Positions 19,929 to 30,605 of a stretch of DNA of 64,000 nt are shown in pieces. The notes under the pieces are model-generated. The model did no database searches, had not been told where the DNA came from, and was given only the letters and a program-made list of their open reading frames with translations. Position numbers and translations under genes: made by a program. This DNA is from Tritrichomonas musculus (lineage: Eukaryota > Parabasalia > Tritrichomonadida > Tritrichomonadidae), in contig JAPFFF010000010.1 of the NCBI GenBank assembly GCA_039105265.1, positions 1,736,001 to 1,800,000 on the forward strand, in the 5' to 3' direction. Position 1 is the stretch's first letter, and each line of letters starts with the position of its first letter.

Positions 19929-21476
19929 ATGGAATACCTCGATCAAAACTCATTTTCTTTTTTACAAGTTTGGATTATCGATAAAAAATTAAAAGGAGAC
20001 TCATATGAAAAAATTGCTTCATCTTACAAACAAGTTTTTTCATATCTTTCAGATAATCTCTCACGAGATGCAATTCATACTTGCATTAAACGTTCTTCTC
20101 TATCGTTACCTTGGGAAAAAGGCAAAATTTTTGGAAATTTACCAGTTCTTCCAGCTTGTGACATTGAAATATTAAAAGATTATATTTTGGAAAATGCAAC
20201 AGATGGAATTTACATTGATGTGGAAGATACAATTGAAAAAGTTGAGGAACTTCGAAAAGAGCGTTTTCAAAAAGCTAGATCTTTTCTAAATAAAGTCAAT
20301 TGTTATGGTATTTTAACTGAAATTGAAGAGTTTTTCAATGAACATTCAGCGGGAAGAACTTGGGTTTACGAGCATCTAGAAGAACTTCAAGCTCAACTGT
20401 TTACTCCGCGAAATATACAAATTAACAGACTTCTTGCTTGCACTCCAAACAAAATACAAAGTTTTTTACTCGTATTTATTCCTCTTGTAGAAAATTTCTT
20501 ACCTTGTTTGAGATTTGCAGCAGATGAAACTATGCTGGCTCCAAATATTAATAGAAAAGTCCTTGTTCCAGATAACACCAGTCAACCACTGCTTCCAGAT
20601 ATGTCGGACCTTCCTCATATTACTGCCACCTGCTGTTGCTCCGTTCTTGGTGCCAAAATGCCGTTATTTATTGTTCTGCCGAATTTGAAAAAACTTCCTC
20701 AAGAATTAACTGAATTTGCAAATAATGGTCAAGCTTATTTTGCATCGTCTAGCAACGGGTGGCAAACACGCGACACTTTCTTGTTCTTTGTTATCTGCTT
20801 CATCAACTGGTTGTCATTATTTCGCAAAACTTTGGAGAAATCAATCAGAGATAAAGACGCTCTTCTAATCCTCGACGGGCACAAAAGTCGAGAAAATCCG
20901 ATTGCTCTAAAACTCCTCAAACAAAATAAAGTTACTGTATTTATACTCCCTGCCCACACCAGTCATTTAACCCAAATATTTGATGTGGGAATAGCTTCTC
21001 CGATGAAAGGAGTCTTTACACAATTGTTCAATGATATGATTAAAAACTTTCAGCCAGAACTTAACCAAGCTTCTCAACTAAGAAGATTCTGCGTTGAATC
21101 TGCAATCGTTTCATATGATATAAAATGCAACATAAAGTCATGCAAAATTGCTGCAGAACTCACATCTACATATCCATGTAACTACGAAAAGTTAATGAAC
21201 AACAAGTTTGTTTCTGAACTTACGCCTCAATTAAAAAAAATTGAAGAAGAAAAAGAAAGGAGAAAAAGAAATGAACCAGTCAACATTAATTGTAAAGTAA
21301 TTACTAATGAAGCTTTCTTAAACTCTCTTAATGATTATATCCTCACAAGTAAAAAGCATAAGCATCTTGCCTTAAATAATAATTCAGGAGCATATGAAGA
21401 CTATATCAAGGAGGTTCAAAAAAATGATAAAAATGATTGCAGAATGTTGAGTTTCATTCCTGATTTTTACTCTTAA
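19929..21476 (+). CDS. DDE-superfamily (pogo-like) transposase
   Basis: A 515-residue transposase that would cut and paste the element. Helical DNA-binding region in the first ~150 residues (GDSYEKIASSYKQVFSYLS looks like a helix-turn-helix). The DDE_1 catalytic core has FAADET (first Asp) near residue 200, LILDGHKSRENP (second Asp) near 315 and LPAHTSHLTQIFDVGIASPM (third acidic residue, Asp, as in pogo/Tigger) near 340. The frame is open upstream to an ATG at 19815; I prefer 19929 because the initiator-like TCATTC lies just before it. No stop interrupts the core, so it may be active or recently so. Confidence 0.85.
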   Translation: MEYLDQNSFSFLQVWIIDKKLKGDSYEKIASSYKQVFSYLSDNLSRDAIHTCIKRSSLSLPWEKGKIFGNLPVLPACDIEILKDYILENATDGIYIDVEDTIEKVEELRKERFQKARSFLNKVNCYGILTEIEEFFNEHSAGRTWVYEHLEELQAQLFTPRNIQINRLLACTPNKIQSFLLVFIPLVENFLPCLRFAADETMLAPNINRKVLVPDNTSQPLLPDMSDLPHITATCCCSVLGAKMPLFIVLPNLKKLPQELTEFANNGQAYFASSSNGWQTRDTFLFFVICFINWLSLFRKTLEKSIRDKDALLILDGHKSRENPIALKLLKQNKVTVFILPAHTSHLTQIFDVGIASPMKGVFTQLFNDMIKNFQPELNQASQLRRFCVESAIVSYDIKCNIKSCKIAAELTSTYPCNYEKLMNNKFVSELTPQLKKIEEEKERRKRNEPVNINCKVITNEAFLNSLNDYILTSKKHKHLALNNNSGAYEDYIKEVQKNDKNDCRMLSFIPDFYS

Positions 21477-21992
21477 AGGTTATTACTTGAATTGTTTTAA
21501 ATAAACAAACTATAAATCAATTAACTCTTTGAAAACATTAATTAATATTTTAATCATTATTGATTTCAGATCTAATAAAAAAAAAATGGTAAAAAAAAAC
21601 TTTCTTGTAACTATTTCTGAATTAAAATAGCAATTAACAATGAAAAAAACGTAATTTTAATCATTATTACTGAAAATAATCATAATCTTTTTTTTCCACT
21701 TGAATGCTGCTGTGCAAGCAAAGAAAAACCCTGTACTGATTAAAATAATTCCAATAAAACAAAATTATTTTATTAAATCGTAATTGATATTTCTTATAAT
21801 AATATAAAATCTGAGTGAAAGGTAATTTACGTCATATAACGATTAAAAACATGCTTATCACACGCTAACAAGCAAATTGGGTATTTTTTAAACCTGTTTG
21901 TCTTCTCTGAAAGAAAAATAAATATCGGAAAATTATAAAAAACCGTTGTACTGGGAAAAAATTAAAATACTGTGAAAAACTCAATTACGTTA

Positions 21993-23490
21993 ATTATTTT
22001 TTGATATATCGGTATCAAATATTGAAGGCTATTTGAAAAAACCCTTCAAAAAGTAGCGAATGCGATTCTTATATCTCAAATTATTTCAAATTTTTCTATA
22101 GATTGAGATAACTCATACAATTTCTTTTTTCCAAGATATTTCGAGTTTAGTTTTAATATAATTATTGAATAATTGGATCTTCAAATTATAGCAACTTTAA
22201 ATACAATATAATTCTTTAAAATCTATCAAAAAAATCTCAAGCATTTCAGATCAATAAATAGATTATTTAAAGAATAATTAATAATCAATTAAACCATCAA
22301 AGAGTTGACTTATTTTTACATCCATTGGCATGATATATAAAAATGATAGTAGATTAAACATTCAAATATGCCTTAATTCTCTTTTTTTCATATCACTTTA
22401 TCTAATTTGGATAAAAATAATAAAAAGAAAGCAATATTTCATTAAAAAATGTAAACGAAAATTTATTAAAAGTAAATTGAATATAAAAATCCATCAAAAT
22501 ATACACCATATAAAGAGAGATTGTATTTTTTTTTTATTCATAAATCATCAAATATTTTATAGCATTCTCATAATTAATTGATATTTATTGATTTTCAAGT
22601 GATGATTTGGCTTTGCAATAGTTTTTTTTTGGGTAAAATTTTTAGATTTGTAATGAGAATTGCATTGAGAAGAAATATAAAACGTTTAAGTCATGTCTAA
22701 TTGATTATTTAAATAAATTTTACATAATTTAAGAGCAACTTCACAGTTGTTTGCGTTGAATTCTTCAAAATAAAATAAAAATATGAATATTTAAAAATCA
22801 ATTCAATTTTTCATGGATTTAAAATTCAATAAAAAATTATAATATTCTACTTTAAAAAGTTTGAAATTTTGAATGAAATTCAATAGTGCTAGGAAAATAT
22901 GTAAATATTTTTTACCTTGATATTCTTTTTATTAAAAAATGCAAATTATTTTACTAGCCTTACATTAATATTTCATTATTCAATATTTCAAAAAACATAT
23001 TTATCAATTTCATTCATTCTAATTTTTTAAATTATATAACGTACATTTACAAATTAAATTTAATATAATTATAAAATTAGCTTGAAATAATAGTTGATAA
23101 GAAAAATAAGTAGATTTCTAGTTTAGAAACTATTCAGAAAGTCTATAAATTAATATTCAAAAAACAAATAATTCAGAAATATTTCATGATTTATATTAAT
23201 TCAAAAAGTGAAAATTTTTGATAGAGCAGATAATTTATAAACTGTTCTTATCAAAATTCAATAGGCGATTATCTGTTCCATTAAAAATTTGAATTTTATA
23301 GAATAATTAAATTTGCTTATCTCGTTTAATATCAAATATATTAATTTTATTATAATATAAAACTGATTAAATTTATATAATAAAAAATTTTATTATATAA
23401 TAATATGGAATATTAATGAAATAATTGCTAATTTTAATATTTTTTTATGATTTACACATACAAAAATTCAATTAATTCAATTTCCAAAGA
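21993..23490. other. AT-rich intergenic stretch
   Basis: About 1.5 kb of very AT-rich DNA. The one sizeable frame (22330-22581) is Ile/Lys/Phe-rich and typical of chance frames in such DNA. No gene or repeat recognised. Confidence 0.6.
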
Positions 23491-23497
23491 TTGTACA

Positions 23498-23502
23498 TCA
23501 TT
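23498..23502 (+). promoter_or_regulatory. Initiator TCATT of the Myb gene
   Basis: TCATTTCTCTAATG: the initiator-like A is at 23500, giving a nine-base leader to the ATG at 23509, a normal length in trichomonads. Confidence 0.55.
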
Positions 23503-23508
23503 TCTCTA

Positions 23509-24342
23509 ATGTCGAAAGCAAAAAGGCATCCTTTTACCATTCAAGAAAATAATTATATTATTGAATTAGTAAAACAAATTGGTGAAGATTGGTACGCTAT
23601 ATCAGAAAAACTTCCAGGAAGAACACCAAAACAAATTCATGATCGATATATCAATTATCTCCGTGATGGATTAATAAAGGCTCCATGGACGAATCAAGAA
23701 GAACAAATAGTTATTACAATGTATCAATCAATTGGAGCCAAATGGTCTAAAATGATTCCTTATCTCCCAGGACGGAGTGGTAATGATATTAAAAACAGAT
23801 GGTATAAACATATACTTAAGAAATATAGAGTTAATAGTCAAGATAATAATTCATTTATCAATAATGGCCAAGCACAAGAGAATAATTCATATGACTGTAA
23901 ATTTGACTTTAATTCAAATAATTTAGTCCAAATGAGTGAACAAAGACAAAATATGACAAATTTAATGGCTCAGAAAGAGTCAATTAATTCAGCTGTTTTT
24001 CCTAATACACGAAGTTATGTTTTACCAATTATTAAAAAGGATGAGATCCCAGAATTAGTTCTGCATCATAAATTTGAACAAAATAAATTACAAGATTATA
24101 TCAAATGTAATGAGGAAAACAAAAGCATTTTTGATGATTTCTCAATTAATTCAGAAAATATTGAACAAAATCAAGATTTTATCGGCTTAATTAATAAAGT
24201 GGAAACTAAATATAATGAAGAAGAAGAAGGGTTTCTTGGATCAGAGCTTTATTCAGAATTTGATTCGCCCATTTCTGATACGGAGTTTTTATACAAAAGC
24301 ATACTTACAAATATAGATTCGAACAATTTTGATTTGTTTTGA
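23509..24342 (+). CDS. Two-repeat Myb DNA-binding protein
   Basis: A 277-residue nuclear transcription factor candidate. Two Myb repeats occupy residues 5-110: RHPFTIQENNYIIELVKQIG...DWYAISEKLPGRTPKQIHDRY and APWTNQEEQIVITMYQSIG...KWSKMIPYLPGRSGNDIKNRW, with the regularly spaced aromatics and the recognition-helix pattern of trichomonad Mybs. The rest is an Asn/Gln- and acid-rich tail with no fold recognised, which could be an activation region. Start at ATG 23509, just after an initiator-like TCATT. Its target genes cannot be read from the sequence. Confidence 0.9.
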   Translation: MSKAKRHPFTIQENNYIIELVKQIGEDWYAISEKLPGRTPKQIHDRYINYLRDGLIKAPWTNQEEQIVITMYQSIGAKWSKMIPYLPGRSGNDIKNRWYKHILKKYRVNSQDNNSFINNGQAQENNSYDCKFDFNSNNLVQMSEQRQNMTNLMAQKESINSAVFPNTRSYVLPIIKKDEIPELVLHHKFEQNKLQDYIKCNEENKSIFDDFSINSENIEQNQDFIGLINKVETKYNEEEEGFLGSELYSEFDSPISDTEFLYKSILTNIDSNNFDLF

Positions 24343-25247
24343 AATTAAATTATAGATATTAACTTGAAATAAAAATAGCATTAAAAAAAAAAAAAAAAAT
24401 AAAAAAACCTTTTTTCCTTGTTATTTTTTAGAGATAACATTCCAATATTTATTCAAAGTTTATTTTTTTAAATTAAAAAGAAACATTAAAGATTTTTAAG
24501 ATTGAACGTCCTAGTAAATCTTCTTCAATAAATTTTTTTAAAAAAATAATTTTAATTTTATAATCTATTTCATTTAGGGAATATATAACACCTTGAAATA
24601 ATTTATTTTGGAACAGCTAAATGAAGAAAATTTCAATTTAATATTACATAAAAAAAATATTAATTTTTGATCGAAATTCAATATTTTAAATAAGATTTTT
24701 CAAATTTTTTTAAATGAATTCAATTAAAAAATACCAATTTTATTAAAAATCTTGAAAAAAAAGATTTTATTTTTTTAAAAAATTATTATATAAATTAATA
24801 TTTAACAAATTAAAAATATAAATGTTATAATTATAAATAAAATTATTGAAATAATGAGTTAAAAAAATTTTTGTAGATTTCAATATTTCAATGATTTTAT
24901 TTAAAATGCTAATATATCATAATAGAATCAGAAACTCTATCTTAAAAAAGTATTTTAAATAATATGTATAAATATAAATATAAACAATAAAAATAAAATT
25001 GATATTAACTATTACTTATCAATGAATTTAACCATTTAAATTATAAAAGTTTATTCTTTTCTTTTGAAAATTTAAATGTTTATAACAAATAAATTTGTGT
25101 TTTGTTTGAAAAAATATAGGTTTTTTTTTTCTCTATTATTTTTAATAAAATTATGAAATTACAACGTTAAAATAAGATATATCAAAAATCGTTATAAAAC
25201 AATAAAATATTCAAAGACCAAAATTTTCAAAAAAAAAAAAAAATCAA
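24343..25247. other. A-rich intergenic stretch
   Basis: About 0.9 kb, with poly-A runs just after the Myb stop (24382) and just before the cyclase ATG (25229). No conserved element recognised. Confidence 0.6.
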
Positions 25248-28200
25248 ATGACTCTTTCCGCTGCATCAACTTCAGCTTTTACGACCTCATCTGTATCACG
25301 ATTTCATGGTGTCTTAACAACTTCAAAAAATCGAGTTATAAAGAATCAACTTTTTAATTTTTTATCATACCTCTATTTTATTTCTCCACCAAATAGATAT
25401 TTTCTTATCATTATTGAAATTTGGCGTTTCATTCAATGGCTTTTTCTTTGTCTTATTCCAGGAAATCGTTTTTTATATCCGCTTTCTTCAGACCGGCGAA
25501 AATTTGTAGGAATTCTCAGTATTTTCAATCATATTGTTCCATATGGTTTTTTACTAGATGAAAACGCATCATATTATATGATTTTTTGTTCTATTTATCT
25601 TACAATATTTCTGGTATTTTTAATAATATTTTTTGTTTCTATGAATCTTTTTTCAAATAACTCATTAATTCCCAAGTCGCTTTCTATTTTCATTGTTCAC
25701 TTTTTCGAGAGCTTTTGGGTACTTTTGCAACCAATAATTATGGCCATATCAGGAGATCAGCTTGGCCTTTCCTTTATTCAAAACAATTACAAAGAAAATT
25801 ATTCAGGTGTCAAAGACCCCATCAACTGGGTATTTTTTTTACTGATTCTTCTTTTTTATATTTTCATATCAATATTTCATCAATTATACATTTCAGTTTC
25901 ATTGACTTTCCGTCCGATGTCTCTTCCTGTTTTCAACCACAATCTTGAGTCTGTTATTTTGCAAATGACAAGCTTTGTTTCCTTTATCACCTCGATACTT
26001 CCACATTGCAACAAAGGCATCCGAATTGCGATTTACGTCATCACAATCATTTCTTATTTGACGCCTTTTTTGTTTGTTCCGATGTGTGGCAACTTTTTGA
26101 CAGGCAACCACAGTTCCATTTTCTATTCAATTTCAGCGACGGGCAGCATCATCACATTGATCAACTTTGTATTCGATGTCACCAACAAAGATATGAATTC
26201 TGTCATCTTTCTTTTCGAAGCGATAATTTTGATTATTTTTTTGATCGTCTTCACAATTTTGAAGAAGAAAATCCTCTTGAAATCACTACTTGTTCTTGAT
26301 AGAATAGCCGACAATCCGAAGTCTTTTGATGATGAAATATCGAACGTTTTCCAGGCACTTTTGTACGCCGGTGCCGGCTTCTCTGCTGGAAATCCGTTTG
26401 TTTGCAATTGGACATTCATGGACATGATCATTGAGAGGTGGCCAATTGTGTCGATCACATGGATGCTCTATGCAAGATTTGCTGCCTGTTTCACTGATGA
26501 AAATTCTAAGCTGCTTTGGATAGATGACAAGTTTAAGAGAAAAGTTTATCCAACTGAATCCGTTCAAATTTTCCATGCACAAATTCATTACTTGGTGGAA
26601 AGAAGAGATGCTTCAATGTCTCCTCAATTGAAGAAAAAAGTGTCAGAATGTCAACACCTCACATCAAGTTGTCGTTCAAAAATGAGATTGTACTGGGAAT
26701 CAGTACTTCAAGGGAATCCTTTTGACATGGAAGCGACAGCTTTTTCAGCGCAAAATGCAAATGAAAAGGCACAATCAAAAATCATGCATTTCCTGACACT
26801 CTTTCCAAACAACCAGTATTTAACGCAATCTTTTCTTCAATTCTTGATTGGTATTAAAGCTGATCCTACTGAATTGAAAAAGTGGCAGAATAATTTGAAT
26901 TTGTTAAAGAGTGGCCAAACAATTACACCTGATCTCGCTCAACAGCAAAGCTTGCATTATTTCCCTTACTTGAATGCTGTTAATGCAAAGAAGCAATCAT
27001 CGGGAATTCAAGCTACTTTTATTCCTGACTTTTCAACAAGTCAATCATCATCAACAGCAACACCTTCCACTTTTACACCGTCATGCATGCTTGATGGAAA
27101 TCGGACAAATGCAACAACAACAACAACGACTACAACAACGACTACAACAACAACTACTACAACAACAACTACAAACACAACGAATGAAAACACAACAGTT
27201 GCTGAAACTGGAACAGAAAACAATGAAAAACTTCAATTATTGACATCAATAAGAATGTCAATTTATAACCTTCAAATTCCAGCTGTTCGTAATGCAATCA
27301 TTACTTTCACTGTTTTGCTGGTCATCTTCTTTGGCGTTGCTTTTCCTTTATCGTTGTCATTGACACAAAAAACGTTCGGTAATCATTTAGATCTGATGAA
27401 TATGACGTATTTATCAGCTTCTCTTCGATCACAGGTTGATTTTCTTTCTTTTTATTGTATTGAATACGTTGCTAAAGTCATGGGAATTCGACCAAATATG
27501 TCTGATTATTCGAATTTATCAAGCAACAATATTTTCTTAAATTACGACATATCTGAAATCATTCTAGAGACAATTACGAACATTGAGAACTATTTAAATT
27601 CGATTCGATATTTGAATGTTTTACAATCCCAAGGAAAATATATTAAAAACGCTTATCAAATCATATTTGAAAGTGTTTTAAATTACACAACATGTTCTGA
27701 AACCTTAAATGAAAATTTGACAATTGATGTTAATTGTTCATATGAACAAAAAAGCATTGAATCGGCTATTATGACATCTAAATTGTTTGCTTCAATGCTA
27801 GTTAATTATCATTCATATGATGAAGTTATGAATTATGTTTCAGATAAGTCATTTTATAATTTTGTTGCATGTGCATTTGAGTCAACAAATTATTTAACAC
27901 AAGCATGTTTATATGTCAATGATCAAGTTAATCATGACATAAAAGATGTTAGAAATATATCATTCATACTTGGTGTTGCTTTAGCTGTTGTTATTTTTGT
28001 TTGTTATATTTTAGCGATTATTTTATTAGCAGTTAAATTCAACTCAAATAAAAGAGCAACCGCTAAATGTTTCTTAATGGTTCCTAAACATGTTGTTAGC
28101 TATGTTGTTGATAAATTCAAGACAGCATCTACAATTGATCCTGATATAGCACCCTCTGAAGCCAACCAAATGATAGAAGCTCATAAAAGTAAACAAGAAG

Positions 28201-30311
28201 AAAACTTCTTGGCAACTCTTTCATCCGCATCAGCAGACAGATGGATTGTTTATGGCTCAATTATTTTGATATCTATTTTTGAATTCTTTGTAATGATTTG
28301 TGCAATAATTGCTTCTGTTTTCGTCTATTTAACGGTTAATAAATTCCGTGATTTTGATGAGCTTCATTCGCCAATTCATAACTATTTCCAACTTCCTCTT
28401 GCGAAGGCTGTTTTAGCAATTGACTTGGTCTATCTTTTAGCGATGCTTGATAATGTTGATTCATTTCCTCTCTTTGATCGTAATGTCCTCATCAGCTTAG
28501 GTGAGCAAATGGCCTATCAAATGCAGAATTACACCTCTGCTGTTTTGTATGGAAGCACGTCAATCAATCTTCCAAGTTTGATTGATTTGAAGCATCAATA
28601 CATAACTGATCTATTCAAAGGTGTTGAATATGATGATTTACTAACTTTGGTGACATCAATAACTGCTGCTTATGAAATGATGTCGCCTTCCTCTCAATTT
28701 TACCTGACTAAAGAATGCGTGAGTCGAACTTTTGTGATGGCAAAAGACGATAAGGTGCTAATTACTGACCAGCAAAACAAGTTCTTGTGGTCAATGATAT
28801 ATGCACATTATTATAATCAGTATATAAAACCGACAACCGTTGACATAATCGACACCACATTCAATGATTTCAATCTAATTCAAAGAAACGAAATCATTCT
28901 TTATACTGCTTTGTACATTATTGCGATCTTTTTCTATACTTTATCTATCGTAAAGATAATGAGTATCTCATCGAATATTAAATGGATCATATCAACAATG
29001 CTTCAGTTCGCTCCCGAAGTTTTGCTGAACTCCGACTCAGTGATGAGAATCATTTCGGGGTCCTTTAAAGAGGCACCCTTTACGGCACCCCAATATTCTG
29101 ACAAGTTCTATGAAAAACTGACAAATGATTGTGAAGACGCACTTTTGATAACTTCAACCGATACAACAATTGAATGGGCTTCAAAATCATCTGAAAAAAT
29201 TTTCAATCAAACCGTTTCGGAATTGACTAAGAAGACGTTTAGACAGGTCTTGATCGGTACTGCTGAAGCTAACGCAGTCAAGATGCATGATCAATCAATC
29301 GACGAGTTCTTCACTAATTTGGACACAGCTTTGTCTGGCCGAAAAACTCTATCGTTCACTCACATGGTTCAATACGAAGGTAACAGAGCCCAACCGCAAA
29401 AGACAACTGAAAAGGACCAAGAAAATGCAAGCACGACTGCTGCTGTCTCTAACACGGAAAACGAAGAAAACAAGGATGATGATGATGATTTGGTCGATGA
29501 TGGTGTCAAATTTTTGAATATAAAATTGACAGCTTTTTCAAAGAACGGTGTCGTTAAGTCGTTGATTCAAGCCAAAGGAAAATTGACCAATTTGTCCTTC
29601 TTGTGCCAAGACATGACAAAGTACATAAAAACATCACAGAGCTTGGCCAAGCATCGCGAAAGAGTCGACAAAATGATCACTGAAATCATTCCTTCTCAGA
29701 TTCTTCCTTACATTCACAATCACGAAGAGCTCATCTCTTTTGTTGAGCAATCGGCTTCATTTGTTTGCTTGGCAATTGCTGACTTCGACTTGACTGTCAC
29801 TTCGATTTCGTCGTCGCAAACAATGTCAATTCTGTCTCGTGTTCTCTCTGAGTTTGATTCCATTTTGAATCAGTCATCAAGATCAATCATTAAAATGAGG
29901 ACTTTTGGTGACACTTACGTGGCTGCTGGCGGCTTCTTTAGTGAAGTCTCTGTTCATCCAATGACTCATGCTAAAGAATGCGTGAAATTCGGCTTAGAGT
30001 GCATAAATAGAATCTCCGAAATAACAAGTAATTTGGGTCTCTCTCTTAAATTGAAAGTGGGAGTCAATACTGGCGGACCTGTGATTGTCGGAATCTTGAA
30101 AACAAAGTTGGTAAGTCCAACAATGAACATTATCGGATCCGCTTTTGACGTTGCTTGCGAAATTATGAACGCAGGTGAACCTATGAACGTCATCATCACA
30201 AGCAGCGTCTACGAACACATTTTCGGTGGCTCGTTTTCATTCCGTAAAGGACCTGATATCATGACAAGCTCAGCTGGACAGATCAATACTTATTTGGTCT
30301 GCCCTTTATGA
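25248..30311 (+). CDS. Multipass membrane class III nucleotide cyclase
   Basis: A 1,687-residue membrane protein expected to make a cyclic nucleotide. The first ~340 residues hold about eight hydrophobic segments. A further segment near 684-705 precedes an external-looking loop; others lie near 905-928, 1001-1028 and 1216-1236, enclosing two large putative sensor loops. A PAS-like region (ALLITSTDTTIEWASKSSEK) spans about 1286-1370, then an acidic linker, a helical connector and a C-terminal cyclase domain (about 1501-1668) with AIADFDLTV and MRTFGDTYVAAGG, whose Asp residues would bind metal. In the position of the usual Asn-x3-Arg pair it has GSAFDVACEIM, i.e. Asp and Glu. A run of ~20 Thr (residues ~622-644) is encoded by a trinucleotide repeat. 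Trichomonads have many such cyclases. Confidence 0.88.
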   Translation: MTLSAASTSAFTTSSVSRFHGVLTTSKNRVIKNQLFNFLSYLYFISPPNRYFLIIIEIWRFIQWLFLCLIPGNRFLYPLSSDRRKFVGILSIFNHIVPYGFLLDENASYYMIFCSIYLTIFLVFLIIFFVSMNLFSNNSLIPKSLSIFIVHFFESFWVLLQPIIMAISGDQLGLSFIQNNYKENYSGVKDPINWVFFLLILLFYIFISIFHQLYISVSLTFRPMSLPVFNHNLESVILQMTSFVSFITSILPHCNKGIRIAIYVITIISYLTPFLFVPMCGNFLTGNHSSIFYSISATGSIITLINFVFDVTNKDMNSVIFLFEAIILIIFLIVFTILKKKILLKSLLVLDRIADNPKSFDDEISNVFQALLYAGAGFSAGNPFVCNWTFMDMIIERWPIVSITWMLYARFAACFTDENSKLLWIDDKFKRKVYPTESVQIFHAQIHYLVERRDASMSPQLKKKVSECQHLTSSCRSKMRLYWESVLQGNPFDMEATAFSAQNANEKAQSKIMHFLTLFPNNQYLTQSFLQFLIGIKADPTELKKWQNNLNLLKSGQTITPDLAQQQSLHYFPYLNAVNAKKQSSGIQATFIPDFSTSQSSSTATPSTFTPSCMLDGNRTNATTTTTTTTTTTTTTTTTTTTNTTNENTTVAETGTENNEKLQLLTSIRMSIYNLQIPAVRNAIITFTVLLVIFFGVAFPLSLSLTQKTFGNHLDLMNMTYLSASLRSQVDFLSFYCIEYVAKVMGIRPNMSDYSNLSSNNIFLNYDISEIILETITNIENYLNSIRYLNVLQSQGKYIKNAYQIIFESVLNYTTCSETLNENLTIDVNCSYEQKSIESAIMTSKLFASMLVNYHSYDEVMNYVSDKSFYNFVACAFESTNYLTQACLYVNDQVNHDIKDVRNISFILGVALAVVIFVCYILAIILLAVKFNSNKRATAKCFLMVPKHVVSYVVDKFKTASTIDPDIAPSEANQMIEAHKSKQEENFLATLSSASADRWIVYGSIILISIFEFFVMICAIIASVFVYLTVNKFRDFDELHSPIHNYFQLPLAKAVLAIDLVYLLAMLDNVDSFPLFDRNVLISLGEQMAYQMQNYTSAVLYGSTSINLPSLIDLKHQYITDLFKGVEYDDLLTLVTSITAAYEMMSPSSQFYLTKECVSRTFVMAKDDKVLITDQQNKFLWSMIYAHYYNQYIKPTTVDIIDTTFNDFNLIQRNEIILYTALYIIAIFFYTLSIVKIMSISSNIKWIISTMLQFAPEVLLNSDSVMRIISGSFKEAPFTAPQYSDKFYEKLTNDCEDALLITSTDTTIEWASKSSEKIFNQTVSELTKKTFRQVLIGTAEANAVKMHDQSIDEFFTNLDTALSGRKTLSFTHMVQYEGNRAQPQKTTEKDQENASTTAAVSNTENEENKDDDDDLVDDGVKFLNIKLTAFSKNGVVKSLIQAKGKLTNLSFLCQDMTKYIKTSQSLAKHRERVDKMITEIIPSQILPYIHNHEELISFVEQSASFVCLAIADFDLTVTSISSSQTMSILSRVLSEFDSILNQSSRSIIKMRTFGDTYVAAGGFFSEVSVHPMTHAKECVKFGLECINRISEITSNLGLSLKLKVGVNTGGPVIVGILKTKLVSPTMNIIGSAFDVACEIMNAGEPMNVIITSSVYEHIFGGSFSFRKGPDIMTSSAGQINTYLVCPL
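27112..27180 (+). repeat. ACA/ACT/ACG trinucleotide repeat encoding poly-Thr
   Basis: A run of Thr codons inside the cyclase gene, in the cytoplasmic segment before the TM near residue 684. Such repeats change length easily and may vary between isolates. Confidence 0.85.
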
Positions 30312-30605
30312 TGTAATTATAAATTTGTTTTATAAATTGGACTATATAGTTTTATCTTTTTGTTTATTTGCTTTTTGAAATACATATTATGAATCATAAT
30401 GAATGATTGGCATGTAATGAACTACATATTAATATTATTTTTAACTCTAACTGCTTATATATAACGATATCTTGAAAAAACTGTTTTTCTTTTTTGCAAA
30501 TAATTCAATTTTCAATTTATTATTGAAAGTAAATAATTTTTTATTTCAAAATTGAAATGATTATTTTTTATTATTCAATACTAGTCATGACTCGCAGTTT
30601 ATATC
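30312..30605. other. AT-rich intergenic stretch
   Basis: 3' flank of the cyclase up to the nested elements. No feature recognised. Confidence 0.6.

Larger units (their letters stand above)
19666..21990 (+). mobile_element. Pogo-like DNA transposon, apparently complete
   Basis: A 2,325-bp element flanked by TA (19664-19665 and 21991-21992). Its 46-bp terminal inverted repeats (19666-19711 and 21945-21990, 40/46 identical) begin ACGT, contain ATTGAGTTTTT and end TTTTTTCCCAGTACAAC. CAGTA occurs twice in each repeat. One long frame encodes the transposase. Everything needed for an autonomous element seems to be present. Confidence 0.82.

Noticed and set aside
22330-22581. 83-codon frame between the transposon and the first Myb gene
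   Set aside because: Ile/Lys/Phe-rich peptide typical of chance frames in DNA of this composition; no initiator nearby.
27041-27223. Minus-strand frame with a run of Val
   Set aside because: Antisense shadow of the poly-Thr codons of the cyclase.
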